Below, piece by piece: positions 47,501-54,458 of a stretch of 64,000 bases of DNA. The position numbers were made by a program, and so were the translations under genes. The stretch is taken from NCBI RefSeq assembly GCF_020740795.1, contig NC_067301.1, forward strand, positions 3,286,001 to 3,350,000, given 5' to 3'. Each line of letters opens with the position of its first letter. The stretch's first letter is position 1. The notes under the pieces are model-generated. The model did not search any database. It saw only the letters and a program-made list of their open reading frames with translations, and was not told where the DNA came from. This DNA comes from Apus apus (taxonomy: Eukaryota > Chordata > Aves > Apodiformes > Apodidae).

Positions 47501-50500
47501 GAGGCAGCCTGCAGCTCTGAGCTGGGCTTAGCTCGGGGGTGGTGGCTGCAAGGGTGCAAGAAGCAGCTGGTTCTTCTGATCCCTCCATGCTGAATTTGTA
47601 CCCTGTCATTTAAATGCCTGGTGTCTCAGGGTGTCTGGAGGAGAGGCAGAGGGGAGAAGCACTCTTCCACTCAAGTGAATTCAACATCAGTAAAAGAAGT
47701 CTAGTTGCAGAGGCTCAAAGGCTGATGATTTTTGCACAGGCCAAGCACCCAGAGTTCCTTAATTCTTTCTCCCCAGCTCCCTTGGACCTGGCTGGCTACC
47801 TGCAGCAGTGTCTGTTCTTAGACCTTTCTGTTGTGACAAACGGGGAATAAAGCTTAAGAGAGGCTTACAAGGATGCCCTGAACCAGGGAGCTTACCCCTT
47901 TTCTTTACGTAGGACCATGGAGGGTGGGTACATGCAGGCACTGCTTCTCAGTGGAACCAGCCCTTCTCTGGTCTCAGCTTTGTGACTTACTTCTTCTCCT
48001 TTCTCATGTCTGTTCAGTAATTCCATTTGTTCTTATTTTGTTTTTCTGTCTGCCTTCCTCTCCTAGCTTCCCTGTCTCTCTGAGTAGGGCAGACAGTTTG
48101 GTATCTTCATGATGGACACTTGGGTGCTCCATAAATACCAGATTGCAGCAAATCCTGGGATTTAGCAGTGAAATGCTGCTGTGGACTTCTGAGGTGACTT
48201 CTGAGACTCTGTGTCCTGGCCTCTGAAATGAAATGCATCTTTCTCTGCGCCCCTGGTGCAAAGGGACGTGGCTTTTGGAGAAGTTTTCCCCATCAGTATG
48301 TGTATGACTGTTGGGATGGTGGCACTTTACCCTTTGCATGTCCTGCCTGTGTGTGTGCTGCTCTTTTTGGTGCCATTTACATAGGACAAATCCTTGCAGG
48401 TAAAGGCAAAGCCAAGCGGGCGTCGGACGACAGTTCCGAAGCAAGCAGCAAGGAGTATGGTGAGGATGATGATGATGAAGAAGAAGGAAAGTATGAAATC
48501 GAGGAGGACGAGGAAGAATTGGAAGAAGACAGCGACTCGGATGGTGAGTAGTGCAGCTGGGCAAAGGGGAAGGGAATTCTTGACAGAATTGAAGGTTCTT
48601 TTGCATTCTGGGGGCTCCCCTACAGAGGAACTGTCTCTCTTCTTGCTCTGCTGCTGCTCGGAGCTGCAGGGTGTCAGGAGGGACTTTTACACACACACAC
48701 ACCCTGGGCAGGGAGGCCTGGCAAGTTCTGAGTTCACAGTGAGGAGAGGGAAAGGGTTAAGGTCTTTGCAGGCCTCGCTCTAACAAGCCACCAGTCCCTT
48801 TCATCTCTTTTTCAGGGGCCTCCTGCAGAGAGGCTCAAACAAACTCTTGAAGTACAGCCCACCCCACCAGGGTACAGAAACCTTGCTGCAAGGCTCTCCA
48901 CTGGTCACACAGGCATGGGGCTGTGGAGGGAGCACTTCACTGCTCAGCTCAGCACTGCCTGGGGTGTGGGGGTAACCCTTTAGCTGCTGCTCCTCGACAG
49001 CTCCTGCCAGGGTGGAACTGATAGGAAATAAGGACACTGGACCAGGCTGCCCAGGGAGGTGGTGGAGTCACCATTCCTGGGTGTGTTTGTCATTTGGTTG
49101 TGGTGTTGGTGGAGATGGTTTAGGGGAGAACTTTGTAGAGTAGGGATGATGGTTGGACTTGGTGATCCCGAGGGGCTTTTCCAACCTGAATGGTTCTATG
49201 ATTCTATGAAATCTTGTCCAAGTCCTGTGTTTGGGGTTTCTGCACCAAAGCAGTGCTGTTTGCCAGTGTGTGTGCAGACCCTGCTAGAGCCACTGGCCTG
49301 GCCCTGTGCTTGTCCTGAGCCCTTGTACCAGTTTGTAGCTGCTGCCCAGAGACAGACCAGTGGGGGAAGCAAGGGAGGTGAGTGTCAGCAGGAGAGGCCG
49401 TTCCCAAACAGCACCTGCCTGGCTGCTGGGAGAGCTGCCAGCTCTGACCCAGGGGCTCTGCAGCACCCCAGGGGCTCTGCAGGACCCCAGGTGCTGCTCT
49501 GCAGCTGAGGTGAGAGTATCTCCCCCTTGAGCCCCTTGCTCAGCCCTCAGAGAGCTACTCACTCCTACAGGACCCCCTGCCAGGGGTTCCTCTGCTGGGT
49601 TTTGTGCCACTTCCTTGGGCCTTTGTCAGACAGGGCTGAAGCTGTGCACCTCATTGTGCCACTGGGGGTGATGGGGGTGGTGGGGAACAGCCACAAAGGC
49701 TCCTGTTCAGGCTTTCTTTACTGGTTTGGAGAGCAGGAAGGGGGAAAGAGTCCAAGTGAGAGCAAAACCAGCCTGGTGGAGCATGGCAGGTGGCTGTGGC
49801 TCGGCGTGCACACCTGGGCGCCAAGACTAGTTGGTATTTGGTGCATGTTCTGACAATGCTGTGAAAAGCAGGAGTGTTTTCCCTCTCTGCCTCCTGAAGT
49901 GCTCAGACAAGCTGAGGAAAAGCACCTCAGTGTGTGTCTGGGGGAGCAGGAGCTCTGACACTTTCTTCCTTCAGGCATAACAGCAGCTCCCTGCACTTGG
50001 GCCTGTAGGAGGGCAGGAGCCACAAGAGTCTCCTGGTGTAGAGGGGGGACAGGCAGGCCTGGGGGCTCAAACCACATGTGGTGGGTAAGACTCTGGGATT
50101 GGGGACACTCGTGCTCCCCACGATTAAGATACATGAAGCCAGGAGGGAGCTTGGGGCTAGTTTTGCATCTGGGCATCTTGCAGGGCAGCTCCTCACCAGC
50201 AGCTCGTGCTGCCCAGCCTGGCAGCTGCGGTGGGGCTGTGGGGCCTGGCTCCTGCCCCCCAGTTCTGCCTTGTGTTTCTGCACAGCAGAGGGTTGGGGGC
50301 TCCTCTTTTATCACCCCGAGTGCTTCAGCACCAGCGCTGCACCCAGTGCCCTGCAGCACTCCTGCTGCTGCCGGGGAGCTGCAGCGGGGCCAAGAAATTA
50401 ACGAGTGTCTGGGATTAATTAGCAACGAGTTGCCTCGACTCGCCTCACTCTCTCTCCCAGTAAAGCAGGATTTACACCTCTCCCCCTTCCCACCCGCAGA

Positions 50501-50645
50501 GGAAGGCCAGGAAGCCCCGCAGCTTTCCCAGGGGGCACAGAAGAAGAGGCCCTGTCTCCGTGGGCTGACACGTGCTGACCTGGACCAGCTCGCCCAAGGG
50601 GAGGAGGACGTTGTGGAGGACTTGACCTTCTCAGATGAGGACTGA
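8541..50645 (+). CDS. NOC2L: NOC2L, complete gene, 19 coding exons (genomic span)
   Basis: Noc2-family nucleolar protein. In yeast, Noc2 pairs with Noc1/Mak21 and then Noc3 to assemble and export pre-60S ribosomes; the mammalian protein (NIR) also binds histones, blocks their acetylation and represses p53-family targets. The joined exons 8541-8560, 8736-8882, 9584-9752, 10226-10342, 10990-11110, 11646-11736, 12990-13068, 14982-15092, 16814-16927, 17674-17862, 20536-20675, 24674-24785, 30339-30452, 30626-30727, 34473-34616, 39021-39134, 43025-43160, 48400-48543 and 50500-50645 give 769 aa (human about 749) with GT-AG borders and unbroken phase. The order is an acidic N-terminus with an 11-Glu run, a basic KKVKRKR stretch (possible nuclear signal), the Noc2 domain (about residues 330-625), the conserved [12 protein letters not shown] block, and an acidic tail ending FSDED. 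The start sits in a CpG island in good context (gcagcATGG). The identification is by recognised family sequence and is very secure; the exon 3 start is the only ambiguous junction. Confidence 0.97.
8736..8882 (+). CDS. NOC2L: NOC2L coding exon 2 (acidic N-terminus, poly-Glu)
   Basis: Acceptor ctctcctcag, donor gtgtgggagg. It encodes the conserved [11 protein letters not shown] motif followed by an uninterrupted run of 11 Glu codons, all GAG, then an Ala/Gly/Pro-rich linker. The pure GAG run is a slippage-prone trinucleotide repeat. Mammalian NOC2L has a Ser/Glu-rich acidic stretch at the same place, so an acidic patch is expected but its composition differs. Confidence 0.92.
8883..9583 (+). 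other. NOC2L intron 2
   Basis: Contains an exact tandem duplication of an 18-bp unit (ATGAGGCACAGGTGTTAA at 9403-9420 and 9421-9438) and the alternative exon 3 acceptor at 9525-9526. Otherwise nothing seen. Confidence 0.8.
9584..9752 (+). CDS. NOC2L: NOC2L coding exon 3 (alternative start 9527)
   Basis: It encodes [24 protein letters not shown] and a DSSDEEE acidic stretch, the most conserved N-terminal block of NOC2L. Two acceptors in the same phase are visible: ttcttacag before 9527 and ttatctaccag before 9584. The second is chosen because the joined protein then aligns without an insertion to the mammalian RRKGRASEHKDQ region. The first would add 19 residues ([13 protein letters not shown] onwards). 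Donor gtactagg. Confidence 0.85.
10226..10342 (+). CDS. NOC2L: NOC2L coding exon 4
   Basis: Acceptor gacttctctag, donor gtgagcatgg, 39 codons in phase 0. It opens with an acidic run ([13 protein letters not shown]), then the basic KKVKRKR cluster, a plausible nuclear or nucleolar signal, and the conserved [10 protein letters not shown] helix that precedes the LTPKLFHE motif of exon 5. Confidence 0.95.
10990..11110 (+). CDS. NOC2L: NOC2L coding exon 5
   Basis: Acceptor cttttctttccccag, donor gtaagttgg. It encodes [19 protein letters not shown] and then KFQVTDAA, which correspond residue by residue to the mammalian [13 protein letters not shown] and KFQVTDSAAF stretch. 121 nt, ending in phase 1. 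Confidence 0.96.
11646..11736 (+). CDS. NOC2L: NOC2L coding exon 6
   Basis: Acceptor tctttttaaccag, donor gtaagtctg. It encodes [19 protein letters not shown] followed by [12 protein letters not shown], the counterpart of the mammalian FNALVTFCIRDL segment. It begins in phase 1 and ends in phase 2, matching its neighbours. Confidence 0.96.
12990..13068 (+). CDS. NOC2L: NOC2L coding exon 7
   Basis: Acceptor ctcatttccag, donor gtaagacatt. It encodes [18 protein letters not shown] and YLSGTIQ. The SPLW-KLR-D-K-YL spacing is the family signature here. 79 nt restore phase 0. Confidence 0.95.
14982..15092 (+). CDS. NOC2L: NOC2L coding exon 8
   Basis: Acceptor ttcccctccatag, donor gtaaggtgac, 37 codons. 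It encodes [18 protein letters not shown] and then [15 protein letters not shown], equivalent to the LVSCLSETTVLAAVLRHI and FPKQCRMLLK region of mammalian NOC2L. Predicted to be helical repeat-like. Confidence 0.96.
16814..16927 (+). CDS. NOC2L: NOC2L coding exon 9
   Basis: Acceptor ttttctctttcag, donor gtaaggctgc, 38 codons. It encodes [18 protein letters not shown] and [16 protein letters not shown], nearly identical to the mammalian [17 protein letters not shown] and VCRHKK blocks, just ahead of the core Noc2 domain. Confidence 0.97.
17191..17618 (-). mobile_element. CR1 LINE 3' fragment, antisense, intron 9
   Basis: Reverse-orientation CR1: the plus strand starts with the diagnostic complement of the 3' tail (cacagaatgtcttgggttgg, then aagggacctctaaaggtcatc). 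It runs through the 3' end of the element to gctccagccttctgatcatt. It ends only 55 bp before the acceptor of NOC2L exon 10. Confidence 0.92.
17674..17862 (+). CDS. NOC2L: NOC2L coding exon 10
   Basis: Acceptor cctcttccctgcccag, donor gtaagtgccc, 63 codons. It encodes [19 protein letters not shown], then [14 protein letters not shown] and [16 protein letters not shown], the beginning of the Noc2 domain. The exon is closely bracketed by two antisense CR1 elements, 55 bp upstream and about 110 bp downstream. Confidence 0.97.
17975..18480 (-). mobile_element. CR1 LINE 3' fragment, antisense, intron 10
   Basis: Second reverse-orientation CR1, more diverged (gatggagtccaaccattatc, cactgccctgggcagcctgg, cactccagcacctcaatgtc in order). 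It begins about 110 bp after exon 10 and extends a little further into the element than the copy on the other side of the exon. Confidence 0.9.
18481..20535 (+). other. rest of NOC2L intron 10
   Basis: Unique sequence between the CR1 fragment and exon 11, ending in a T tract. No further feature seen. Confidence 0.6.
20536..20675 (+). CDS. NOC2L: NOC2L coding exon 11
   Basis: Acceptor with a long T tract ending cctgcag, donor gtaagtaaga. It encodes [19 protein letters not shown], then [18 protein letters not shown], the highly conserved VYNWQY and [12 protein letters not shown] motif of Noc2 proteins. It ends in phase 2. Confidence 0.97.
20676..24673 (+). other. NOC2L intron 11
   Basis: 4-kb intron without recognisable transposon. 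It includes a conserved-looking AT-rich block at about 23400-23640, a GGTT microsatellite at 23720-23738 and a T tract before exon 11's donor-proximal region (20699-20710). Confidence 0.6.
23400..23640. promoter_or_regulatory. candidate conserved non-coding element, intron 11
   Basis: A sharply different stretch: an isolated CpG cluster (GCGTCGCCGCGC at about 23399-23410) followed by dense homeodomain-type sites (AAATTAATGG, CAATTAATTCC, CCAATGATAATTATT, GATTTATGG). This composition is typical of vertebrate developmental enhancers. Conservation itself cannot be checked here. Confidence 0.35.
24674..24785 (+). CDS. NOC2L: NOC2L coding exon 12
   Basis: Acceptor ttttcctttttcag, donor gttagttgg (non-consensus GTTAGT but common). 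It encodes [18 protein letters not shown] and then [13 protein letters not shown]. The [17 protein letters not shown] run is essentially invariant in animals. Confidence 0.97.
24786..26594 (+). other. NOC2L intron 12, part before the CR1s
   Basis: Unique intronic DNA with no recognised gene, RNA or transposon. A short GGA repeat lies at 25439-25457. Confidence 0.5.
26595..27745 (+). mobile_element. CR1 LINE, about 1.15 kb, sense, intron 12
   Basis: Sense-oriented CR1 covering the end of the reverse-transcriptase region through the 3' UTR: tgaaatcatgcctgctcaacc, cagtgaatgaggggagagcagc, agcaagctgggaggagttg, aaacacttttttcctgtgagg and the terminal caagcattctgtgaatga. Frames are broken by many stops, so it is a dead copy. 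Confidence 0.92.
27746..27990 (+). mobile_element. second CR1 fragment abutting the first
   Basis: Immediately after the tail of the preceding CR1, element sequence restarts at an internal point (cagttagtgacaagacaagg, gaaattaaatacaggaggtt, ccttggagatactcaaaatc). So this is a separate, more degraded CR1 piece in the same orientation. Its right edge is uncertain. Confidence 0.7.
27991..30338 (+). other. NOC2L intron 12, part after the CR1s
   Basis: Unique sequence. Two conserved-looking AT-rich patches stand out: about 28680-28870 (with ATGCATAATGAGG and ATCGATTCC) and about 29000-29230 (with a perfect octamer ATGCAAAT at 29164-29171). No coding exon recognised before exon 13. Confidence 0.5.
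30339..30452 (+). CDS. NOC2L: NOC2L coding exon 13
   Basis: Acceptor cagttttttctgttgtag, donor gtaagtggag, 38 codons. It encodes [18 protein letters not shown] then [19 protein letters not shown], a Noc2 domain core motif. It follows the largest intron of the gene (5.55 kb), which was enlarged by CR1 insertion. Confidence 0.97.
30626..30727 (+). CDS. NOC2L: NOC2L coding exon 14
   Basis: Acceptor cttacccag, donor gtaaggtgtg, 34 codons. It encodes [16 protein letters not shown] and [13 protein letters not shown], matching the mammalian DGLVEQLYDLTLEYLH and [13 protein letters not shown]. It is separated from exon 13 by a short 173-bp intron. Confidence 0.97.
30728..34472 (+). other. NOC2L intron 14
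   Basis: Besides the CR1 tail it holds a small CpG-rich island (about 31985-32105), a CA repeat (33069-33088), a run of Gs (32239-32250) and a TG repeat (34132-34159). A 210-codon minus-strand frame at 30814-31446 has no recognisable domain and is taken as chance. Confidence 0.6.
31599..31718 (-). mobile_element. short CR1 3' tail, antisense, intron 14
   Basis: Plus strand reads catagaatcatggaatggtt then gggttggcagggaccttaaa and ctgccactagaccaggttg, the reverse complement of the CR1 3' terminus. Only about 120 bp remain. Confidence 0.9.
34473..34616 (+). CDS. NOC2L: NOC2L coding exon 15
   Basis: Acceptor ccttttcctcctcacag, donor gtgagtctgc, 48 codons. It encodes [19 protein letters not shown] and [17 protein letters not shown], the C-terminal part of the Noc2 domain (LK-FL-ECK-ANYC and NSAYI-SRR motifs). 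Confidence 0.97.
34617..39020 (+). other. NOC2L intron 15
   Basis: 4.4-kb intron without recognised transposon. It contains a 293-codon open frame on the plus strand (35849-36730) that resembles no family I know, a G run at 36465-36476, and a CpG-bearing palindromic block near 37530-37600. Confidence 0.6.
37530..37600. promoter_or_regulatory. CpG-bearing palindromic element, intron 15
   Basis: In CpG-poor intronic DNA, a block of about 70 bp holds six CpGs and a perfect inverted repeat GGTGAC ... GTCACC (37546-37551 and 37560-37565), followed by TTTAATTGCCAAAG. It looks like a protein-binding element; the factor is unknown. Confidence 0.3.
39021..39134 (+). CDS. NOC2L: NOC2L coding exon 16
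   Basis: Acceptor ctcttctcttcacag, donor gtaaggatg, 38 codons. It encodes [18 protein letters not shown] and [16 protein letters not shown], closing the Noc2 domain; the mammalian protein has WEKLTREEGTPLT and [13 protein letters not shown] at this point. Confidence 0.97.
39135..43024 (+). other. NOC2L intron 16
   Basis: Unique sequence. A small imperfect tandem repeat of a GAGAAGTTTGGAGAA unit lies at 41188-41230. Homeodomain K50-type motifs occur at about 40699 (TAATCT), 40751 (GGATTA) and 42386 (CTAATCCC). No exon or transposon recognised. Confidence 0.5.
43025..43160 (+). CDS. NOC2L: NOC2L coding exon 17
   Basis: Acceptor ttttggttttttcag, donor gtatggggct. It encodes [18 protein letters not shown], then a Lys/Glu-rich helix and [18 protein letters not shown] is a hallmark after the Noc2 domain. 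It ends in phase 1. Confidence 0.97.
43161..48399 (+). other. NOC2L intron 17
   Basis: 5.2-kb intron with no recognised transposon or gene. A repeated TTTGGAGGCTTTTTT occurs at about 43310 and 43342, followed by a CT tract. An AT-rich patch at about 46590-46665 could be regulatory. Confidence 0.5.
48400..48543 (+). CDS. NOC2L: NOC2L coding exon 18 (acidic tail)
   Basis: Acceptor caaatccttgcag, donor gtgagtagtg, 48 codons in phase 1. It encodes [13 protein letters not shown] followed by long Asp/Glu runs ([13 protein letters not shown] and onwards to DSDSD). The sequence is low-complexity, but the acidic region sits where mammalian NOC2L has its DDEEDEEEGEED tail, and the phase joins exon 17 to exon 19 exactly. 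Confidence 0.92.
49025..49209 (+). mobile_element. CR1 3' tail, sense, intron 18
   Basis: Sense CR1 end: caggctgcccagggaggtgg, then ggtggagtcaccattcctgg, ttggacttggtgatcccgag and the terminal ttctatgattctatga 8-mer tail, which is diagnostic of CR1 insertion ends. Confidence 0.93.
49210..50499 (+). other. NOC2L intron 18, part after the CR1 tail
   Basis: Unique GC-moderate sequence with a 20-bp tandem doublet (CAGGGGCTCTGCAG units, about 49451-49493). No exon or RNA gene recognised. Confidence 0.5.
50500..50645 (+). CDS. NOC2L: NOC2L coding exon 19 (terminal)
   Basis: Acceptor cccttcccacccgcag, stop TGA at 50643-50645. It encodes [12 protein letters not shown], a basic patch QKKRPCLRG and the conserved C-terminus [18 protein letters not shown] followed by DED, matching the mammalian LQQLAQGPEDELEDLQLS end. 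Confidence 0.95.
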
Positions 50646-50965
50646 GCACCTCACAGACACCTCCCCTGCAGGCTGATCCCTTCCCATGGATCACCTTGGA
50701 TCACCCAGCCCTCGGCACTTGCAGCTGGGTCTCAGAGGTGGTAAGAGCTGGGGAGCACGGTGGGTGGGAGGCCACCCCAGGTGCCACCAAGGACTCTTTC
50801 TCAGTGACACAGCAGAGGTTACACTGGGACTTATGCACCTCTTTTTTTTTTTCTTTTTTTTTTTTAATACAAGTTTTTTTGGTAAACAGTAACATTGTGG
50901 TCAAGTCAAAGCCAGTAAAACTGCTCAGCATAGGTAATAAAAAGTCCTCATTAAAAAATCTGCTG
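50646..50965 (+). terminator. NOC2L: NOC2L 3' UTR and polyadenylation signal
   Basis: About 300 bases of 3' untranslated sequence follow the stop. A canonical AATAAA lies at 50936-50941, after a T-rich block at 50841-50880. Cleavage would be expected some 15-25 bases later; the exact site cannot be seen. Confidence 0.75.
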
Positions 50966-52640
50966 CTTTAAATAGCCCAGGGTTCAGTTTCAGTGCCTGT
51001 TGGCTCCTGAGTGAGCTGACTCTGAGGGACAGGACACGTTCCTTTGTCTAAGGGTCCTGCTGTCTGTTCAGCCAACCACCCTGTATTTTGCTCTGGGGCC
51101 CTCACCAACCCCTCCCTTTTGCTAAGAAGTTCTCAAGGATTGGATGGAGTGTGAGAGCTGGGCATCCTCACTGCAACCAGACACCTTCAGCAGCAACACC
51201 AGCAGCAGCTCAGGCAAGTTCCACCAAGCTGGCTGTAGGGAGGCTGAAGAAGTTTAACTTCAAGTAAGTGCCTTAGAATATGGCAAGGAGGCTGGGGAGG
51301 AGGTGGGAGGCTGTGCAGGCAGGCAGGAATAATTAGAGGCAAAACTGATAATGTAGGAGCCCTGCTTTCCTGGTGGGATGGCTGTTGGATTTGCACAGGA
51401 CACATTTGCTTAGCAAAAAGGAAGGGACAAGTCTTGAGCCCGTGCATTGGAGCAGACCTGTTGTTATCCTAAAATGTGACATCACCTCTTTGTAGGACCA
51501 GTCCTGGCTGCTGGTGGTGACCCCATCTGGGTCAAAAGCCATCACTGGGGTGGCTTCGAGGTGCTGTGTGGGAGGGCAGCTTGTAGCTCCAGGTGGGTGT
51601 GATCTGCTGGGAAGGGATCAACTGGGTGTCTGTCTTGAGATCACTGTTTGTTTACAGGACTGGCAGTTAGGAAATATTTCTTTGGAAAATAAACTGGAAA
51701 TCAAGGGTGTTTGCTGGGAGAGGCAGGAGAAGGTAAAAGTATTTTTAGGGTGTACCTGACAGGAACACTCCTGACCATTAACTGTACCTGTCAGGAGCAC
51801 TGTTATTGGCCAATGCAGATTCTGGGACAAGAAGGTAAGAGGGCTTGGGCTAAATATGATCTTTATTCTTCTCTGCCACCCTTCAGTGAGGTCAGGAGGG
51901 TCTGTCAGCACCAGGGGTGGCCAACCTGCCTGCAGAGACATGGTCATCTCTGCTTTCTGCACTGCTACATGTTCCTCTCCAGGCATCCTACCTGCACATC
52001 ACAAGAGCACAAGATGCTTTTCATTATTTAAAAAAATAATAATAATAATACCCCACCTTTTCCTTTTCAAGTTGTTTTCATGGAGCCAGAAGAACCACGG
52101 CTCAGTAACAGCAACACTGCCTTGATTGCAGCTCCAAACACCAGTGCACTGTAGCCTGGCTGGTGGGTTCCTCTCACCCACCTAAGTGGTAAAGAGGTAA
52201 TTCTGCTGCTCCCCTGCTCCCAGCATCAGCCCTGCACAGGTAATTCCTGCTGTAGTACAGCTTTGTGGGGTGTTTGCTTCATTCCCACTTCATGATGGCT
52301 TTCTGGAGCTTAGCAGCAGAAATAGGTAGAGAGAGGGTTCCTTCTTCCCAGCTGCAGGACTTAGACTTTCCCTTCCTACCAGATGTCCACCACCCCATCA
52401 GGAGGGAAGAAAAAACCTCAGAAATTAATAATTTGGGTTTTATTATTATCATCATCATCACTGTTGTAATTATAACTTATAGCCCACTCTGAGGGGGGGC
52501 AAAGCACCTGCTGCTTCATGAGGGGTTCAGGGGTGCTGAGGTTCTCACACCTGGTGATCCCCGTGTCTGCAGCAGGACTGAAAAGGTGAGACTTGTCAGG
52601 CCCCAAAACTCTTAAGTAGAAAGTTTTTTACTTACCTTTT
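50966..52640. other. convergent intergenic segment NOC2L/SAMD11
   Basis: No gene recognised. Contains an AAT microsatellite (about 52036-52050) and an ATT/ATC-rich patch (52438-52462), otherwise unique sequence without clear coding signal. Confidence 0.6.
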
Positions 52641-52644
52641 TTTT

Positions 52645-54212
52645 CCAAAAACAGAAAGAGCCTTTTTATTTTGCTGTGACCCAGCCCCCCAGCTTGGGTT
52701 TTGTACCAGAAAGGCAGCAGCTCCAGGACAGCAGGTGAGGCAAAGGCCCCAGCGCACCCCAGGAAAGAAAGGAGACTCCGGGCAAATAAGCACCAGCTGA
52801 GGCAGCTAGTGTTACCATTTGTAAATTAAGTGTTTTTTCTTTTTTATTTAGATTGCTGGAAAGCATTTTTTTTTATCGTGATGTGATGGATAATGACTTT
52901 TTTTTCTTTTTTTTTACAATATAAAGAAGCTAATGTACCACCAAGCTAGTCTGTAAGAAAAACGGCAGCACGTGCAACGTTTAACCAAAAAAAAAGGGGG
53001 GGGTGGAGGGGGGGGAGAGAGAGAGAAAAGTACCACATGTGATTGTTGTTCACAACTGTACAAGTCACAGGAGGTCACCCCCAGGAGTTACCATCTTGTT
53101 CACAGTAGTAAAAAAAAAAACTCTACCCATTGTTTTTAGCCTGAATCCCCCAGGATCCCTCCCCCTCCTCTGGGAACGCACAGGTCTCATGGTCCACAGC
53201 AGGCCAGAATGTGCAACTACATCCACCTCCGAAACGGATTAAAAACAACCCTACAAACAAAAAATAAATCACAAACCACCCACCTCCCAACTGTAGAAAT
53301 GAGCCTGTTGTACACATGGAGGAGGGAAGGGGAGGTCGGCCACACTGGAGTGAGCCCTGTGACCCTGCCGCCCGTGCACACGCCTTTATTCTGCTCTTTA
53401 AAACAAAATGTAATGGAAAAAACCAAACGAAATCAACCAGCTCTGCAGGGCTGGAGCCTGGACAGAGCCCATCCTGTGTGTGCTGCAGGGGACAAGGGGC
53501 CAGGCCCTGGGGACAGCACCGAGCTGCCCGTACCGCCCGCTCGCAGGTAAACATGGACCCGAAGTTGCCTTTTTATTATTATTATTCTTTTTTTTTTTTT
53601 TTTTAAATCTTTTTCTTCTTTTTGTCTGTCTTTGGTATTGTTTTTAAAAGTCGCTAGAGATGCATAGACACCTGAATGAGGAACTGAGTACAGTCTCCAG
53701 GGAGGAGGAGCTATTTGGGAAGGTTGTTTTCATTTGTTTTGATGGGTTTTTGCTCAGGGGTGCCAAGTACCATGGGGAGGAGCAGAGCCCCTGCCCCTTC
53801 CCTGCTTGGAGTCATGCCCAGAAGTTCCTGAAAGCCAGGATTTCTTTGAAGGCAAAGAAATGTGGTCATTCCTTCTCCATGGCTCTCCAAGGAGGGCCGG
53901 GAATGCTGCTGCCACCCTCCATTTTCTTTCTCTTCACTCGCGTTGTCTCAGGACGTCTTTGGATAGTTTGTCTTTCCTTCCCTTTTTTTTTTTTTTTTTT
54001 TACAGTTTCTTTTAAAAAACTTCTGTGGCGCCGTTGGGTTTTGGTTTTTCAACAAAAAAAAAAAAGCAAATGCATCCAAAAGAAGAAGAATGAAACCCCT
54101 CCCTTCCTCACTCCTGCGGCTGCGGGAGGCTCTGCTGGTCTCTCCAAAGGCCGTTCCCTTCCGCGCGTCCGCCTGGCCCCAGTCCCAGAAAGCTCAGGAG
54201 GTGTCCTGCAGG
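52645..54212 (-). other. SAMD11: probable SAMD11 3' UTR
   Basis: Non-coding sequence after the SAMD11 stop on the minus strand. It is rich in homopolymer and simple tracts: T runs near 53983-54001, 53588-53604 and 52860-52918, A/G runs near 52987-53028 and an ATT repeat near 53574. Candidate polyadenylation signals (TTTATT on the plus strand) occur at 53385-53390, 52843-52848 and 52665-52670. The last is followed, on the minus strand, by a pyrimidine/GT-rich stretch. Which signal is used is a guess. Confidence 0.45.
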
Positions 54213-54458
54213 TTAGGATGGAGGTTTGGGGGTGTCACTGATGCCCGTGAGGAGGGAAGAGTTCCCGTTCTCCTGCTTGGGGGAGGCGCGGCTGGTGGGC
54301 AGGGCGCTGCTGAACGGGGAGGCCACGCTGCCGGTGGAGGAAGGACGCAGCTCGGCCGGGGGCAGCTCCCGCTCCGGGGGCCGCAGGCCGGGAGGCTGCA
54401 GGGGGAAGGCCATGGGGAAACCTGCCATGTAGAGAACTCTGCCCACTCTCTTGGCGAC
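54213..54458 (-). CDS. SAMD11: SAMD11 terminal coding exon
   Basis: Minus-strand acceptor aaccttttgaatag, 82 codons including the TAA stop at 54215-54213. It encodes VAKRVGRVLYMAGFP, AFPLQPPGLRPPERELPP, a Ser/Pro-rich linker and SPKQENGNSSLL ending PKPPS. Human SAMD11 has ARRLGRVFYVASFP, LQPPTLRAPEREL and SPKQENG in the same order, so the assignment is secure although the linker has diverged. Confidence 0.95.
   Translation of the reverse strand, partial: VAKRVGRVLYMAGFPMAFPLQPPGLRPPERELPPAELRPSSTGSVASPFSSALPTSRASPKQENGNSSLLTGISDTPKPPS

Noticed and set aside
48004-48702. 232-codon minus-strand frame at NOC2L exon 18
   Set aside because: Mostly antisense to the acidic Asp/Glu repeat, giving His/Ser-rich low-complexity sequence; no domain.
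9753-50499. Intronic box C/D snoRNAs in NOC2L
   Set aside because: Several TGATGA-like boxes exist (for example near 14930, 21307 and 28990), but none has a properly spaced CTGA box with a terminal stem.
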